The notes: generated by a model from the sequence alone, not told the origin. A DNA stretch of 64,000 nucleotides from Aquabacterium fontiphilum (GCF_009909205.1 NZ_JAAAPN010000001.1:1-64000), one strand, 5' to 3'; positions 45,716 to 55,099 are shown, counted from the first letter of the stretch. Numbers and translations are program-made.

Positions 45716-47605
45716 ATGAAAACTCGCTTGACCGCCGTGGCCTGGGCCATGGCCGCCACACTCACCAGCCCCCTCATCGCCCACGCGCAGACCGTCAACA
45801 CGGTCTCGGTGGTCGTGGCCTACACAGACGACGCCAAAGCCTGGGCGGAACAACAGAAGGTCAGCTGCCCCCAACTACTCGCCGACCCCGCCACGGCCGC
45901 CCGGCTGAGCACCATCCGCACACTCACCTACATGCAGCACGTGTGCGAGCTCGACCCGACCCTGGGCCGCTCCACGAACCACATCGACAACCTGATCAAT
46001 ATCGCCATCGCCGAGACCAACAAGGTCTACAAAGACAGCGGCATCAACAACATCAACCTGGTGTTGGCAGACCAGGTGCTGATCACGGGCTACAAGGAGG
46101 GCGTGGCCGCCACCACCGTCAGCCACCCCGAGACCATGGTCTCCACCCTCATCAACGACCAGGGCCTGCGCATCGCCCCCGAACTGGCGGGCCTGCGCAA
46201 CCGCCAGGATGCCGGCACGAATGCGGAACTGCTCAACGTGGTCCACACCCGCCGTGCGGCCGTGCAAGGCGACATCGTCGTCCTGCTCACGAACGGCACC
46301 TATAACAACGCCATGTTCGACGGAAAGAGCCTGCGGGCCTCGGCAGGTCTGGCTGCGGGCATTGGCGTTGACAACCCTGACGAAGGCTTTGCCACGCTGA
46401 TGGCCGACGTTGCCACCGCCCCGAGCTTCACCTTCGCCCACGAAGTCAGCCACCTGTTCGGCGCCAACCATGACAAGGTCCGCGTCGTCGGATCAGGCCT
46501 CATCAACGCTAGCCAGGACGTGGTCGCCGGCACACCGCATCAGGTCCGCGTCACCGTCAATGGTGCCGGCGTGAACAAGATCAGCGGCTGGGGCTACGCC
46601 AACCCCAGATACCCGATCGGCAACCGCGCCAGTGCCGACTACTTCGATGGCTACAACGATCTGATGGGCTATGTCGCCTGCTCGGAGACCGTCGTCACCG
46701 ACCCCATCACGCTAAAGGACCGATTCGCCAAGTGCCTGAGCCTGCCCATCCTGTCGACGCTGTCGCCTGCGAGCGGCATCAACCGAGCCATCGCCTACGG
46801 TGATGCAGGCACCAGCTCCACCTCGGCCAAGCTGCGCGACAACGCCAGCGCCGTGGCCGCCGGCGCCGCCAAGCTGGCCGGTTTTGGAGAACGCCTGAGC
46901 ACCTCGGCAGAGCCCGCCCTGGCAGCCAACGCCACCAAGATCGGCATCGACTTCGGCGAAGACCCCAGCTACGGCTGGAACTACAAGGTGTCGCCCACCA
47001 ACTCGACCACCATCACCACGGCCGCCTACACCAAGAGCTACAACCTGAAGACTCCCGCCGATCGGAACTGGAACAACATCACCAACCGCGAAGCAGGCGC
47101 CGCAGTCGACCTGATCGACCAGGCCGGCGTGAAGTCCCGCTTCCAGCTGGCCATCACCCAGCCCTTCGCGGCGCGCACTGCCACCGGCCTGTTTGCGCAC
47201 GACGGCAAGGCACCCTACACCGCCCAGGTGCTCCACGCCTACGGCGGCGGCCTCGACGAAATGCCCCTGATGGCGATGGCCGATGGCTTCCTCTCCAAGC
47301 AGGCCCAGCAAGGCAAGATCGAGATCCGCGGGCTCAACCCGGCCGCACGCTACTTCTTCAAAATCTTTGGTTCGATGGAGTCGGGCGAGAACCTGCGCAT
47401 TGCCCAGTACGACCTCAAGGGAGCGGGCGGCGTCGTCAAGTCGGCCAAGTTGGCCACCCACGGCAACATCTTCAGGTTCGCCAAGTTCAGCGACGTCCAG
47501 CCTCAAGCCAACGGGGTAATCGAGATCACGGTCAAGCCGGACGCCAGCGTGCCCAGCTCGGTGTCGGTGCCCATCAACGCCATCGAGTTCTATCAGCAGC
47601 AATGA
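45716..47605 (+). CDS. Secreted zinc metalloprotease, reprolysin/metzincin type
   Basis: A 629-residue exported protein. Signal peptide MKTRLTAVAWAMAATLTSP ends near AHA. The catalytic domain (about 25-330) has the extended zinc motif HEVSHLFGANHD (HExxHxxGxxHD) and a likely Met-turn in YNDLMGYVACS, so it is a metzincin of the M12-like class. A C-terminal beta-rich part (about 400-629) has no recognised domain. The ATG at 45716 lies beside the signal peptide; in-frame bases upstream add nothing credible. The 60 bp upstream hold an inverted repeat and the upstream gene is a MalT-like regulator. Confidence 0.85.
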   Translation: MKTRLTAVAWAMAATLTSPLIAHAQTVNTVSVVVAYTDDAKAWAEQQKVSCPQLLADPATAARLSTIRTLTYMQHVCELDPTLGRSTNHIDNLINIAIAETNKVYKDSGINNINLVLADQVLITGYKEGVAATTVSHPETMVSTLINDQGLRIAPELAGLRNRQDAGTNAELLNVVHTRRAAVQGDIVVLLTNGTYNNAMFDGKSLRASAGLAAGIGVDNPDEGFATLMADVATAPSFTFAHEVSHLFGANHDKVRVVGSGLINASQDVVAGTPHQVRVTVNGAGVNKISGWGYANPRYPIGNRASADYFDGYNDLMGYVACSETVVTDPITLKDRFAKCLSLPILSTLSPASGINRAIAYGDAGTSSTSAKLRDNASAVAAGAAKLAGFGERLSTSAEPALAANATKIGIDFGEDPSYGWNYKVSPTNSTTITTAAYTKSYNLKTPADRNWNNITNREAGAAVDLIDQAGVKSRFQLAITQPFAARTATGLFAHDGKAPYTAQVLHAYGGGLDEMPLMAMADGFLSKQAQQGKIEIRGLNPAARYFFKIFGSMESGENLRIAQYDLKGAGGVVKSAKLATHGNIFRFAKFSDVQPQANGVIEITVKPDASVPSSVSVPINAIEFYQQQ

Positions 47606-47683
47606 CGCCGACCTGATAGATCGAAGCAGGCGGCGCCCCCCGGAGGCGCCCCCGCGCGCTCGGACACGGCCGCGGATTCGGGC

Positions 47684-47884
47684 ATGAAAGGGAGAGAACT
47701 TGGGGCCACCGGCGGCGCGACCGATGTGCAGCAGATTCTGAGCGTCAGTGTCGTGACGGCCGTGCCCGAGCCCTCTGCAACCTTGATGGGTGCGCTGGCG
47801 GTATTCGGGCTGAGGCGGCCACGCAAGGCCCGCCTCAGTCTTCGCCGTCCTCACTCAATGGCTGGCCTTGCATCGCACGACTGA
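47684..47884 (+). pseudogene. PEP-CTERM protein remnant
   Basis: A short open frame encodes TAVPEPSATLMGALAVFGLRR and then a basic run, RPRKARLSLRR, the whole PEP-CTERM signal. Everything that should precede it (signal peptide and body) is missing, and the frame runs on 28 residues past the usual end into the convergent Fic remnant. The 78 bp before it, after the protease stop, carry a GC-rich hairpin (GGCGCC at 47632 and 47645) with no T-run. It is the scar of a lost PEP-CTERM gene. Confidence 0.65.
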
Positions 47885-49020
47885 CCGCCTCTTCGATCGC
47901 ATCCAACACATGGTCTTGCACCCGCTCGGCATATCGCTTTCGCCGATTGTTGGACAAGGTGCCGCCATTCTGAAAGATCGTCACGATCAGGTTCGCCAAG
48001 TCGCTGCCGCGCAGGTCCATGCAGCGGAACCAGGTGTCTGCTTCCGGCGCCCACTCGTAGGTGTAATGCTCATCGCCCCCCCAGGTCACCTGGCATAGCT
48101 GGCGGGCGGGCTTGCTGAAGGTGGTGAGCGCGCGCAGGTAGTCGGCCTCGTGCTTCTTCATCGCCACCGAAATGGGCAGCAAGAACTGCGGGGGCAAACG
48201 GCCCGACTGCCCCAGGCAGTGGTGGATCAGGTAACGAGACAGGCGCCCATTGCCGTCCATGAACGGGTGGATGAACACGAAGGCGAACGACACCACCGCC
48301 GCGTGCACCAGCGGGCCCAACTCGGCCACGCGTTGGTTGGTCAAGCGCATCAGCCCATTCATCAGCGCCACGGCCAGCCCGGGCTGGGGGGCACGTAGGT
48401 GACGCCTGCGGCGCCGGGCACATCCCTTTGCAGACGGTTCTGCTCGGTGCGGAATTGAACTGCCTTGTCAAAGGGGTTGGAGATGGCGGCGTTCTGCAAC
48501 TCCACCAGCCACTCCTCGGTGAGCGGGCGCTGCTCGTGGGCTCGGCGCAGCAGGGCCGCGAACCGCTCGGCCTTGTCTGCGGTGGGGCCTCGCCTTCAAT
48601 GGCAAAAGAGCCTTCGGTTTCGCTCAGGTAGGCCCAATTCAGGGCCCGCTCCAGCATGGCCTCGCCAACCGATTCGGCAAAGGCTTGGGCCTGACCCAGG
48701 ATGTCCTTTTCGATGAGCGCCATCAGCGCCGGGGTCTTGCACACCACGGGGCAGAAATGCAGGTCACCGAGGCCGTTGAACTCGATGCGCCAGCGGGCAT
48801 CTCGCTGCGCGGGCCCCACAAAGTACTGCTCAGGGTCAAACAGGAGGGCTTAGGGCGCTCACCAGCAAATCCAACCTCACGCCCTCGTGCTTGAGGGCAA
48901 ACAAGGCTTGCTGCAGCAGCGTGGGCTCGGGGGCCAGCTTGTGCGGCACCAGCATCGCGCCATCGTCCAGGCGCTCGATGCGATTGACAGATCTCGGCGC
49001 TGCGTTCGCGACACGACATG
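47835..49020 (-). pseudogene. Fic domain protein gene, frameshifted
   Basis: The catalytic half is intact and in frame: the Fic motif HPFMDGNGRLSR lies in the segment 47835-48371. Upstream, the frame breaks near 48395 and again near 48590; the pieces join to give RTEQNRLQRD, GVTYVPPSPG and ALMNGLMRL, the normal Fic order. A third break near 48845 separates the first segment (LVPHKLAPEPTLLQQALF). The inhibitory motif SFAIEGE, an (S/T)xxxE(G/N) box, precedes the Fic core, so this was a class II enzyme that AMPylates proteins. At least three disruptions mean no full protein can form. Confidence 0.8.
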
Positions 49021-49034
49021 GTCTTTCCAGCGAT

Positions 49035-49661
49035 GTGATCGACATTCAGCACTACCGCCACCACGCCCAGGCCTACGCCACTGCCACCCGCGATGTGGAC
49101 ATGGCCCCGCTGTACGCGCGCTTCTTGCCGCTGCTGCCAGCGGGCGGGCGCGTGCTGGACGTCGGCTGTGGCTCGGGCCGCGATGCACTGGCCTTTGCGC
49201 AACGCGGCTACCAAGTTACGGCCTTTGATGCCAGCCCCGAGCTGGCCCAACTGGCGGCGCAGCACACCGGCCTGCCCGTGGCCACGGCCAACGTGCTACA
49301 CCTGAAGGGGCCCAGCAGCCTGGGCCTGCCGCCCGACACCCGGTTTGATGGCATCTGGGCCTGCGCCAGCCTGCTGCACCTGCCCGAAGCTGACCAAGCC
49401 CTTGCATGGCAAGCGCTATGGGCCTTGCTGGCGCCGGACGGCGTGGCCTATGCCAGCTATAAGCTGGGCGACGATGCTCAGCGCAGCGAACGCGTGGACA
49501 CCCTGGGCCGCCCCTTCACCGACGCCACCGAGGCCCGCGTGACGCACTGGCTGAGCGGGCTGCCCGATGTGGCGCAGATCAGCACCTGGGTGACGACCGA
49601 CCAGCGGCCGGAAGAAGGGCAGGCGTGGTTGAATATGCTGGTGCAACGCCGCCCACCCTGA
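49035..49661 (+). CDS. Class I SAM-dependent methyltransferase
   Basis: A 208-residue enzyme with SAM motif I VLDVGCGSGRDALAFAQRG, motif II AFDASPELAQLA and GIWACASLLHLPEADQAL. This is the small-molecule/tellurite-type methyltransferase fold; there is no target-recognition domain for DNA. The GTG at 49035 is chosen because family members begin near IDxxxHxAQAY; upstream bases overlap the Fic remnant. The SBD-HNH endonuclease gene starts 2 bp after the stop, so the two are probably cotranscribed, although a modification role is not shown. Confidence 0.78.
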   Translation: MIDIQHYRHHAQAYATATRDVDMAPLYARFLPLLPAGGRVLDVGCGSGRDALAFAQRGYQVTAFDASPELAQLAAQHTGLPVATANVLHLKGPSSLGLPPDTRFDGIWACASLLHLPEADQALAWQALWALLAPDGVAYASYKLGDDAQRSERVDTLGRPFTDATEARVTHWLSGLPDVAQISTWVTTDQRPEEGQAWLNMLVQRRPP

Positions 49662-49663
49662 CC

Positions 49664-50599
49664 ATGCCGCTTTCCAGCCAGGACGTCCTCAAGGCCTTTG
49701 ACCGCATCCGCGTCTTCCAGCGTGGCGAACAACGCGCCGTGCACAAGCCCTTGCTGATCCTGATGGCGCTGGCCCGCATCGCGCAGGGTGCCCCGCGCAT
49801 GGTGCGCTTTGACGAGATCGACGCGCCCTTCAAGCAACTGCTCGCCGAGTTTGGCCCCAGCAGTGCGCCCAGCTCGCGCCACTACCCCTTCTGGCACCTG
49901 GCCACCGATGGCCTGTGGCAACTGGACGGCCCGGCCAGCCTGCTCAACCGCCCAGCGGGCGCCACACCCAACCTAGGCGAGTTGCGACAAGGGCAGGTAG
50001 CGGGCGGATTCTCGCCCGAGGTGGATGCCGCCTTGCGTCATGACCCCGCCCTGCGGGCTCAACTGGCGCATCAACTGCTGGACGCGCACTTTCCGGAAAC
50101 GCTGCACGGCGACATCCTGGGCGCTCTGGGGCTGGACCTCAGCACCCCCACCGACGACGACAACCCTGCCGCCGGCACCACCACCCGCACCCAAGCCCGA
50201 CGCGACCCACGCTTTCGTGAGCGCGTGCTGCGCGCTTACGAATACCGCTGCTGCGTGTGCGGCTTCGACCTGCGCATTGGCAACGTCACCGCTGGCCTGG
50301 AGGCCGCGCACATCAAGTGGTTCCAGGCCAAGGGACCCGACATCGAGGCCAATGGACTGGCCCTGTGTGCCCTGCATCACAAGGTGTTCGACCTGGGCGC
50401 CTTCACCATCCTGCCCGACACCTACAGTCTGGTCTTCAGCCAGCATGCCGTGGCAGGCGAGGCCTCACGCCACATGCTGATGGGCTTTCATGGGGCGGGG
50501 ATCATCTTGCCGCAAAGCAAGGACTACTACCCCAAGGCAGAGTTCTTGAAGTGGCATGAGGGGCAGGTCTTCAAGAAGCCTGGTCGCTCACTAGCCTAG
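49664..50599 (+). CDS. Phosphorothioated-DNA-type restriction endonuclease (SBD-HNH)
   Basis: A 311-residue protein. The N-terminal domain (about 1-150; AVHKPLLILMALARIAQGAP, VRFDEIDAPFKQLLAEFGP, HYPFWHLATDGLWQLDG) fits the sulfur-binding domain of ScoMcrA/SprMcrA type IV enzymes. The C-terminal HNH nuclease has zinc-type CCVCGFDLR, GLEAAHIKWFQAKGP and NGLALCALHHKVFDLGAF. Known members cut DNA with phosphorothioate bonds made by Dnd enzymes. No dnd gene is in the window, as expected for a defence against foreign modified DNA. Translation starts 2 bp after the methyltransferase stop. Confidence 0.85.
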   Translation: MPLSSQDVLKAFDRIRVFQRGEQRAVHKPLLILMALARIAQGAPRMVRFDEIDAPFKQLLAEFGPSSAPSSRHYPFWHLATDGLWQLDGPASLLNRPAGATPNLGELRQGQVAGGFSPEVDAALRHDPALRAQLAHQLLDAHFPETLHGDILGALGLDLSTPTDDDNPAAGTTTRTQARRDPRFRERVLRAYEYRCCVCGFDLRIGNVTAGLEAAHIKWFQAKGPDIEANGLALCALHHKVFDLGAFTILPDTYSLVFSQHAVAGEASRHMLMGFHGAGIILPQSKDYYPKAEFLKWHEGQVFKKPGRSLA

Positions 50600-50616
50600 G
50601 CGCGACGCCGGGCCAG

Positions 50617-51466
50617 TCAAAGTGGCAGTGTTCCTTTGCATCCCGGAAATCGGGAACAGCCCAAAAACTTGTTACCGGACGAGGGGCCTTTTCGAGCCTC
50701 CCGAACAATCATGTTTGATCCACATTTTGGGCACACGGGCACCGCCAGTGGCTTGGCATCGACCTTGTTGTTGCTTGCAGAAGTCGCTTTGGAATCCTGA
50801 ACTTGATCGAGAAGTTGCCTAAGTACTGGGCCATCAATCAATTTGATGCTTCGCCCTTTGGCAAACTCCTTGGCATCTTCAGTGAAAGCACCACTGGTGA
50901 CCACGAAACCGCCAGTAGCACCTTCCGCAGACATGACGCCAAACAGTTCCCTGACTACGGTGACGCCTACCTTCAGCGCACGCCATTGTTTGCACTGAAC
51001 CAGGAAACGCTCATTGCCCTTCAGCAGAACAAGATCGATACCACCATCAGGCCCCTGACCGCCTTGATCACGGACTGTGAAGCCCTTGCGTCGGAACGCC
51101 TCAGCGATCAACAGCTCAAACTCACGCCAGCTCATTCCAGAGATTCGCTGCGCCGCAGAAGCCCCCGTGGCGGCACCCATCAAGCTAGCCCCTTTTCGCT
51201 GCCGCACATATGAAATGATTGCCCCGAGCAGCAGCAGGAATGGCACCACATACTGCGCCACAGTGGCAACCGTACGGATAACAGAGCCAAAAATTGGCGC
51301 TGCTGATCTGCTGTGGCGTTCCTGAGGTTGGAGCACTCGGCTGACCAGCTATTGCCGCAAACACCAAGTACGCAACCAGGGCTCCGATAACACCGCCCCA
51401 CCAAGGAAAAAGCGACGAGAGTTCGACCAACCCCTCTGCTGCGGACTTTCTACTCCTACGCGCCAT
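50617..51466 (-). pseudogene. Mrr-like restriction endonuclease gene with one frameshift
   Basis: The N-terminus (51466 to about 51310) is intact: ATG with GGAGGAG, MARRSRKSAAEGLVEL and a TM helix (WGGVIGALVAYLVFAA). The rest, from about 51320 to 50617, is in another frame: a second TM (TVAQYVVPFLLLLGAIISYV), the Mrr nuclease core GMSWREFELLIAEAF ... GPDGGIDLVLLKGNERFLVQCKQW, then a topoisomerase-type zinc ribbon (CPKCGSNM ... CSRFPGC). Going between frames needs one extra base in this sequence, near AATTTTTGG (51288-51296). It could be a sequencing error, a true break or phase variation. The DUF3883 gene lies 39 bp upstream on the same strand. Confidence 0.8.
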
Positions 51467-51504
51467 GCACTCCTCCTATGTTTCTTAATGACAGCACGTC
51501 GCCA

Positions 51505-52656
51505 CTAAAAAGTCGCTTTGAACGTTGCTGGGTCCAGGTGGCAATGCTGCTCAATCGCCCCCTTCAGCTCAAAGAACTTGGGGTCCGTTCGGAAGTGATA
51601 CAGCCGGTACAGGTGAAACTGATGAGCCTGCTCCCGCGCGAAATCAACTTCGTTTGAGCTGACAAAGAACGGCGTCAACGCATCATGTGCCGTGGTCTTC
51701 ACCTCAATGTAGCGAGGCCTGCCATCGGTTTCGAAAGACAGAACGTCATAGCCCAGACCATCCCCTTGGGTGTCAGCCACATGCTCGACCTGATTGGCGA
51801 GTTGGCCAAAGCCAATCCGCTCTAGGCGCCACTGTTCGTACTGCACGATGAACAACTCACCCGCTTTGCCTAACGATCGATTACGGCTCTCGCGTTCAAA
51901 GTAATCACGCTTGACAGTACGTCTTGCATAAGCCGGTCTCGCCTCCTCTGCCCTGTGCTGCCTCAACGGAGCCTGAGCAGCCAGCTTCGCGAAATCGATG
52001 GATTCGGGGATGTCTGCAGGTCGATCCACGGCCAGCGCTGCAGCCTTATCCAGGACAGCCATGTGAGCAACTTGCTCTGACACCACTTCTACCAAGCCAT
52101 CTCTTTGGAAATTGGATCGGGGCTTGTAGCCATGCAGCGATGGAAAGCCCAACTCAATCAAGACCGCGCTGATGTTGGATCGCTTGAATTCAATCGAGCC
52201 CTTGCTGCGATTATTGAGCAAGGGGATCAAGCTCCTCGCGCGCTCCGCTTTGTTGTACTTCTGGCCGGCGAGTTCTTTGAGCAGCATCTCCAGATAGTCA
52301 GCAACGATCAATTCGTTCTCATGTCGGGTCCAAGCGCGCTCTTTGTTCGAAGTCGTGTCGACCTCCGCATCGATCAGGTCGAACCCGAGCGCTTTCAGTG
52401 CCCTGACGACCGTCGCTTGACCACCAGAAAAATCTTGGGGACGAAGAGCACCCTTTTCAGGAAACTGCAGTCCGTACGCAGCACCAAGGACTGCTTTGGA
52501 ATCACATGCCTCACCAGTACCTGGATGCTGCACAAAGTAGTCGCGGGCCTGACCGAAGTGGTATTTGCGGAGAAAAGCATCACGCCCAATACGCACGAAC
52601 TCGTCGAGAGCCGCCTCAACAGCCCAACGACTCAAGGTGTTCAAGTTCACTGCCAT
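51505..52656 (-). CDS. ScoMcrA-head / DUF3883 nuclease-like protein
   Basis: A 383-residue protein. Its N-terminal 90 residues (VEAALDEFVRIGRDAFLRKY, DSKAVLGAAYGLQFP, RPQDFSGGQATVVRALKALG) match the head domain of ScoMcrA-type restriction enzymes. The C-terminal third (GDGLGYDVLSFETDGRPRYI followed by EVKTTA) is DUF3883, a PD-(D/E)xK-like nuclease fold with D and ExK in place. The middle is charged and helical. The ATG is 2 bp after the DUF2075 stop and has GGAG upstream, so it is translationally linked to that gene. A restriction or repair role is inferred. Confidence 0.75.
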   Translation of the reverse strand: MAVNLNTLSRWAVEAALDEFVRIGRDAFLRKYHFGQARDYFVQHPGTGEACDSKAVLGAAYGLQFPEKGALRPQDFSGGQATVVRALKALGFDLIDAEVDTTSNKERAWTRHENELIVADYLEMLLKELAGQKYNKAERARSLIPLLNNRSKGSIEFKRSNISAVLIELGFPSLHGYKPRSNFQRDGLVEVVSEQVAHMAVLDKAAALAVDRPADIPESIDFAKLAAQAPLRQHRAEEARPAYARRTVKRDYFERESRNRSLGKAGELFIVQYEQWRLERIGFGQLANQVEHVADTQGDGLGYDVLSFETDGRPRYIEVKTTAHDALTPFFVSSNEVDFAREQAHQFHLYRLYHFRTDPKFFELKGAIEQHCHLDPATFKATF

Positions 52657-52658
52657 CG

Positions 52659-55085
52659 TCACTCCACCACCATCAACCACTCAGCAATCACCGCCAACCC
52701 CTCGGCGTCCTGCGGATTCACCGTCATCACCTCAAATCCCGCCCCATCACTCTCCGGCACCAACTCAATCCGCTCGTGCCGCCAGCCACCGTCCTCATCC
52801 ATCACCTTCTCGCTGCGATACCGCTTGATGGTGTAGCTGCCGCCCGTCTCTGGGTCGCTGATGCTGCGGTGCTGCACCACCACGATCTTGCCGTGGCGCG
52901 TGCCTTGGGGGTTGGCCCTGAACAGGCACCACGCCCCGTTGGGAATGCGCTTGTTCATGGATTCGCCCACCACCTGGGCCACAAACAGGCCGGGCTGGGG
53001 CTTCACCCACTCGGGCAGTTCTACCCATTCGTTGGCGCCGTCTTCCAGGGCTTGCGGCTCGCTGAAGGTGCCGGCTGCAAACTTCAGGCTCACCACCGGC
53101 ACGGCGGGCACGCCTTGGGCCCGCTCGGCCTGGCTCACGCGGCGCAGCGGCAGCACTTTGGCGCTGGGCGGCGGGGCTGCGGGCGCTTCAGCGGCCACAG
53201 CCACCGGGTCAGCCCGCTGGCCCAGTCGCGCACGCAGGTACTCCGCCAAGGCCGGGTCGCAGCAGTACACGTAGCAGCCCTTCATGCCGCGCGTCATCAG
53301 GGTGCGGTAGGTGTTCTTGATGATGCGGTCGGCCAGGGCCTGGGCCTCGCTGGGGTTGCGCTTCATCAGGGCGCCCAGGCCCTTGATGCTCTTATCTGAC
53401 TTGGCGCGGGCCTTCGGGTCGGTCTGGATGCGGCCGTCGCGGTAGACCAGGTCGGGGCCGATGATCACGCCCACGTGGTCCACCTCCAGGCCCTGGCAGG
53501 TGTGGATGCAACCCACCTGAGCCACCGACTCGTCTGCCATGATCCACAGGCTGCCGTCTTGCGTGAGGTTCCACTGGCGGCGGTAGCCGTGCTCGGGCAT
53601 CACGATGTCAAAGGCATTCGGGTCTTTTTTGCTGGGCCAGCCCCAGCAGTAGCCGGCCACCACGCGGGCCTTGTTGCTGGCGCGGTTCTTCTCTTCGATC
53701 AGGGCGTGCAGCTCGGTGGGGCTGTTCAGCACCTTGAAGTCGTAGTCGCGTGCGTCCAGTTCGGTGTTGGCGGTGGGGCGAATGCCCAGCAGGTCGTCCA
53801 ACCAGGCCAGGTAGCCATCGCTGCCATTGCACCTGAACTGCGAGGCCAGCGTCAGCTCGGTCACCTCGGCGCCCAGTTGGCGCGCCCAGTGGCGCAGCTC
53901 GTCGCTGTGGCCCACGTCGGCCAGGGTCACGCGCTGGTCGTCGTCCACAAAAAACACGGTGCAGCGGGCGGCGTTGATCACCTCTTTCACCTGGTGTTCG
54001 CCCAGGTTGCCGTACAGGCCCGACTTTTCGTTCAGGCGGTGGGCTTCATCCACCAGCAGGGTGTCGAAGGTGTCGGCCTCGCAGCCCACAAACCCGCCCG
54101 AGCCACTGAACAGGTTGTGGATGTGCGTCTTCTTGAAAGTGCCCGTGAGCTTGGCCGCGTACACGCTGCGCGGCGCGGCGTTTTTGGACACGTAGCGCGC
54201 GTTGCGCTGGCGTTGCAGCAGCGCGGCCAGCAGGTTCACGGCCACCACGGTTTTGCCGGTGCCCGGGCCGCCTTGCACGATCACCACTTGCTTGCGGGTT
54301 TGCTTTTGCGCCTTGGCATCGGCCAGTAGCGCGGTCTCGAACACCAGCTTCTGGTCGTCCACCAGCACGAACTCCTGCTTGCCCTGCAGCAGGCCGGCCA
54401 CACTGTCGGCCAGCATCTTCGAGGGCCTGATCTTGCCGTGCTCGATCAGGTACAGCAGTTGGCGCTTGTCGCCATGGGGCACGTGCTGCCGGATGAAGGC
54501 CTTGAGCTGGTCGGCCTCTTTCTTCAAAAAGAGCGGCGCGCGCTGCAGGTGGGTGGCGTAGGCCGGGTGGTCGATGACGCCGTCGCGCCGGGGGTAGTTG
54601 TGCAAGTAGGCGCAGGGCTGCAGGGCCACGCCACCTTCGTAGACGGCGGTGTTGAAGTCGTTCAGCAACGCGGCATACGACCAGGCCTGGTAGCTGGGGT
54701 GGGGGCCTTCGGTCTCGCCAGCCTTGCCGCCGCGGCGGGCCCAGATGATGCCGTCCTTCTCGCTGAAGCGGGCCTCAGACCACTGCTTGAGCTCGATGAT
54801 GACCAGCTTGGGCGTGCCGGCCTCGTCTTCCCCCGTCAGCAGCACGTCGATGCGCTTGGAGGTTTGCGGCACGGTGTATTCCAGCGCCACGCCCATGTCG
54901 TCAGGGATGGCGTCGTCTTTCAGCACCTCGCCCACTTCGAACAGCGAGTTCTGCCAGGCCTTGAACTCGGCGGGCGCAGGCTGCCGGCCCGTGGTGCGCA
55001 GGTATTGCTGCGACAGCACGAACTCGATGTCGTCGTGAAACGTGTCGTGGATGAACTGGCGCTTGCTGGCCTGGTAGACGATCAA
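52659..55085 (-). CDS. DUF2075 nuclease-helicase-LexA-like fusion protein
   Basis: An 808-residue protein with three parts. Residues 1-180 hold a PD-(D/E)xK-like nuclease core (D80, E98, K100 in RIDVLL and IIELKQW). Residues 265-620 are a DUF2075 superfamily 1-type ATPase: P-loop QGGPGTGKTV (271-280), DEAH at 346-349, QFRCNGSDGYLAW and VDHVGVIIGPDLVYRDG. Residues about 665-808 are a LexA/S24-like domain with catalytic Ser709 (GESMNKRIPNG) and Lys754 (YTIKRY). The start is TTG, with GGGAG 8 bases upstream. It leads a three-gene minus-strand run (with DUF3883 and Mrr-like genes) and has an inverted repeat just upstream. No HTH is visible in the LexA-like part. Confidence 0.85.
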   Translation of the reverse strand: MIVYQASKRQFIHDTFHDDIEFVLSQQYLRTTGRQPAPAEFKAWQNSLFEVGEVLKDDAIPDDMGVALEYTVPQTSKRIDVLLTGEDEAGTPKLVIIELKQWSEARFSEKDGIIWARRGGKAGETEGPHPSYQAWSYAALLNDFNTAVYEGGVALQPCAYLHNYPRRDGVIDHPAYATHLQRAPLFLKKEADQLKAFIRQHVPHGDKRQLLYLIEHGKIRPSKMLADSVAGLLQGKQEFVLVDDQKLVFETALLADAKAQKQTRKQVVIVQGGPGTGKTVVAVNLLAALLQRQRNARYVSKNAAPRSVYAAKLTGTFKKTHIHNLFSGSGGFVGCEADTFDTLLVDEAHRLNEKSGLYGNLGEHQVKEVINAARCTVFFVDDDQRVTLADVGHSDELRHWARQLGAEVTELTLASQFRCNGSDGYLAWLDDLLGIRPTANTELDARDYDFKVLNSPTELHALIEEKNRASNKARVVAGYCWGWPSKKDPNAFDIVMPEHGYRRQWNLTQDGSLWIMADESVAQVGCIHTCQGLEVDHVGVIIGPDLVYRDGRIQTDPKARAKSDKSIKGLGALMKRNPSEAQALADRIIKNTYRTLMTRGMKGCYVYCCDPALAEYLRARLGQRADPVAVAAEAPAAPPPSAKVLPLRRVSQAERAQGVPAVPVVSLKFAAGTFSEPQALEDGANEWVELPEWVKPQPGLFVAQVVGESMNKRIPNGAWCLFRANPQGTRHGKIVVVQHRSISDPETGGSYTIKRYRSEKVMDEDGGWRHERIELVPESDGAGFEVMTVNPQDAEGLAVIAEWLMVVE

Positions 55086-55099
55086 CGCAACTGCTCCCT

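Noticed and set aside
47632..47650. GGCGCC hairpin after the metalloprotease as a terminator
   Set aside because: The downstream bases are C- and G-rich with no T-run.
48891..49034. N-terminal extension of the methyltransferase at 49035
   Set aside because: The added residues do not match the family and overlap the coding order of the Fic relic on the other strand.
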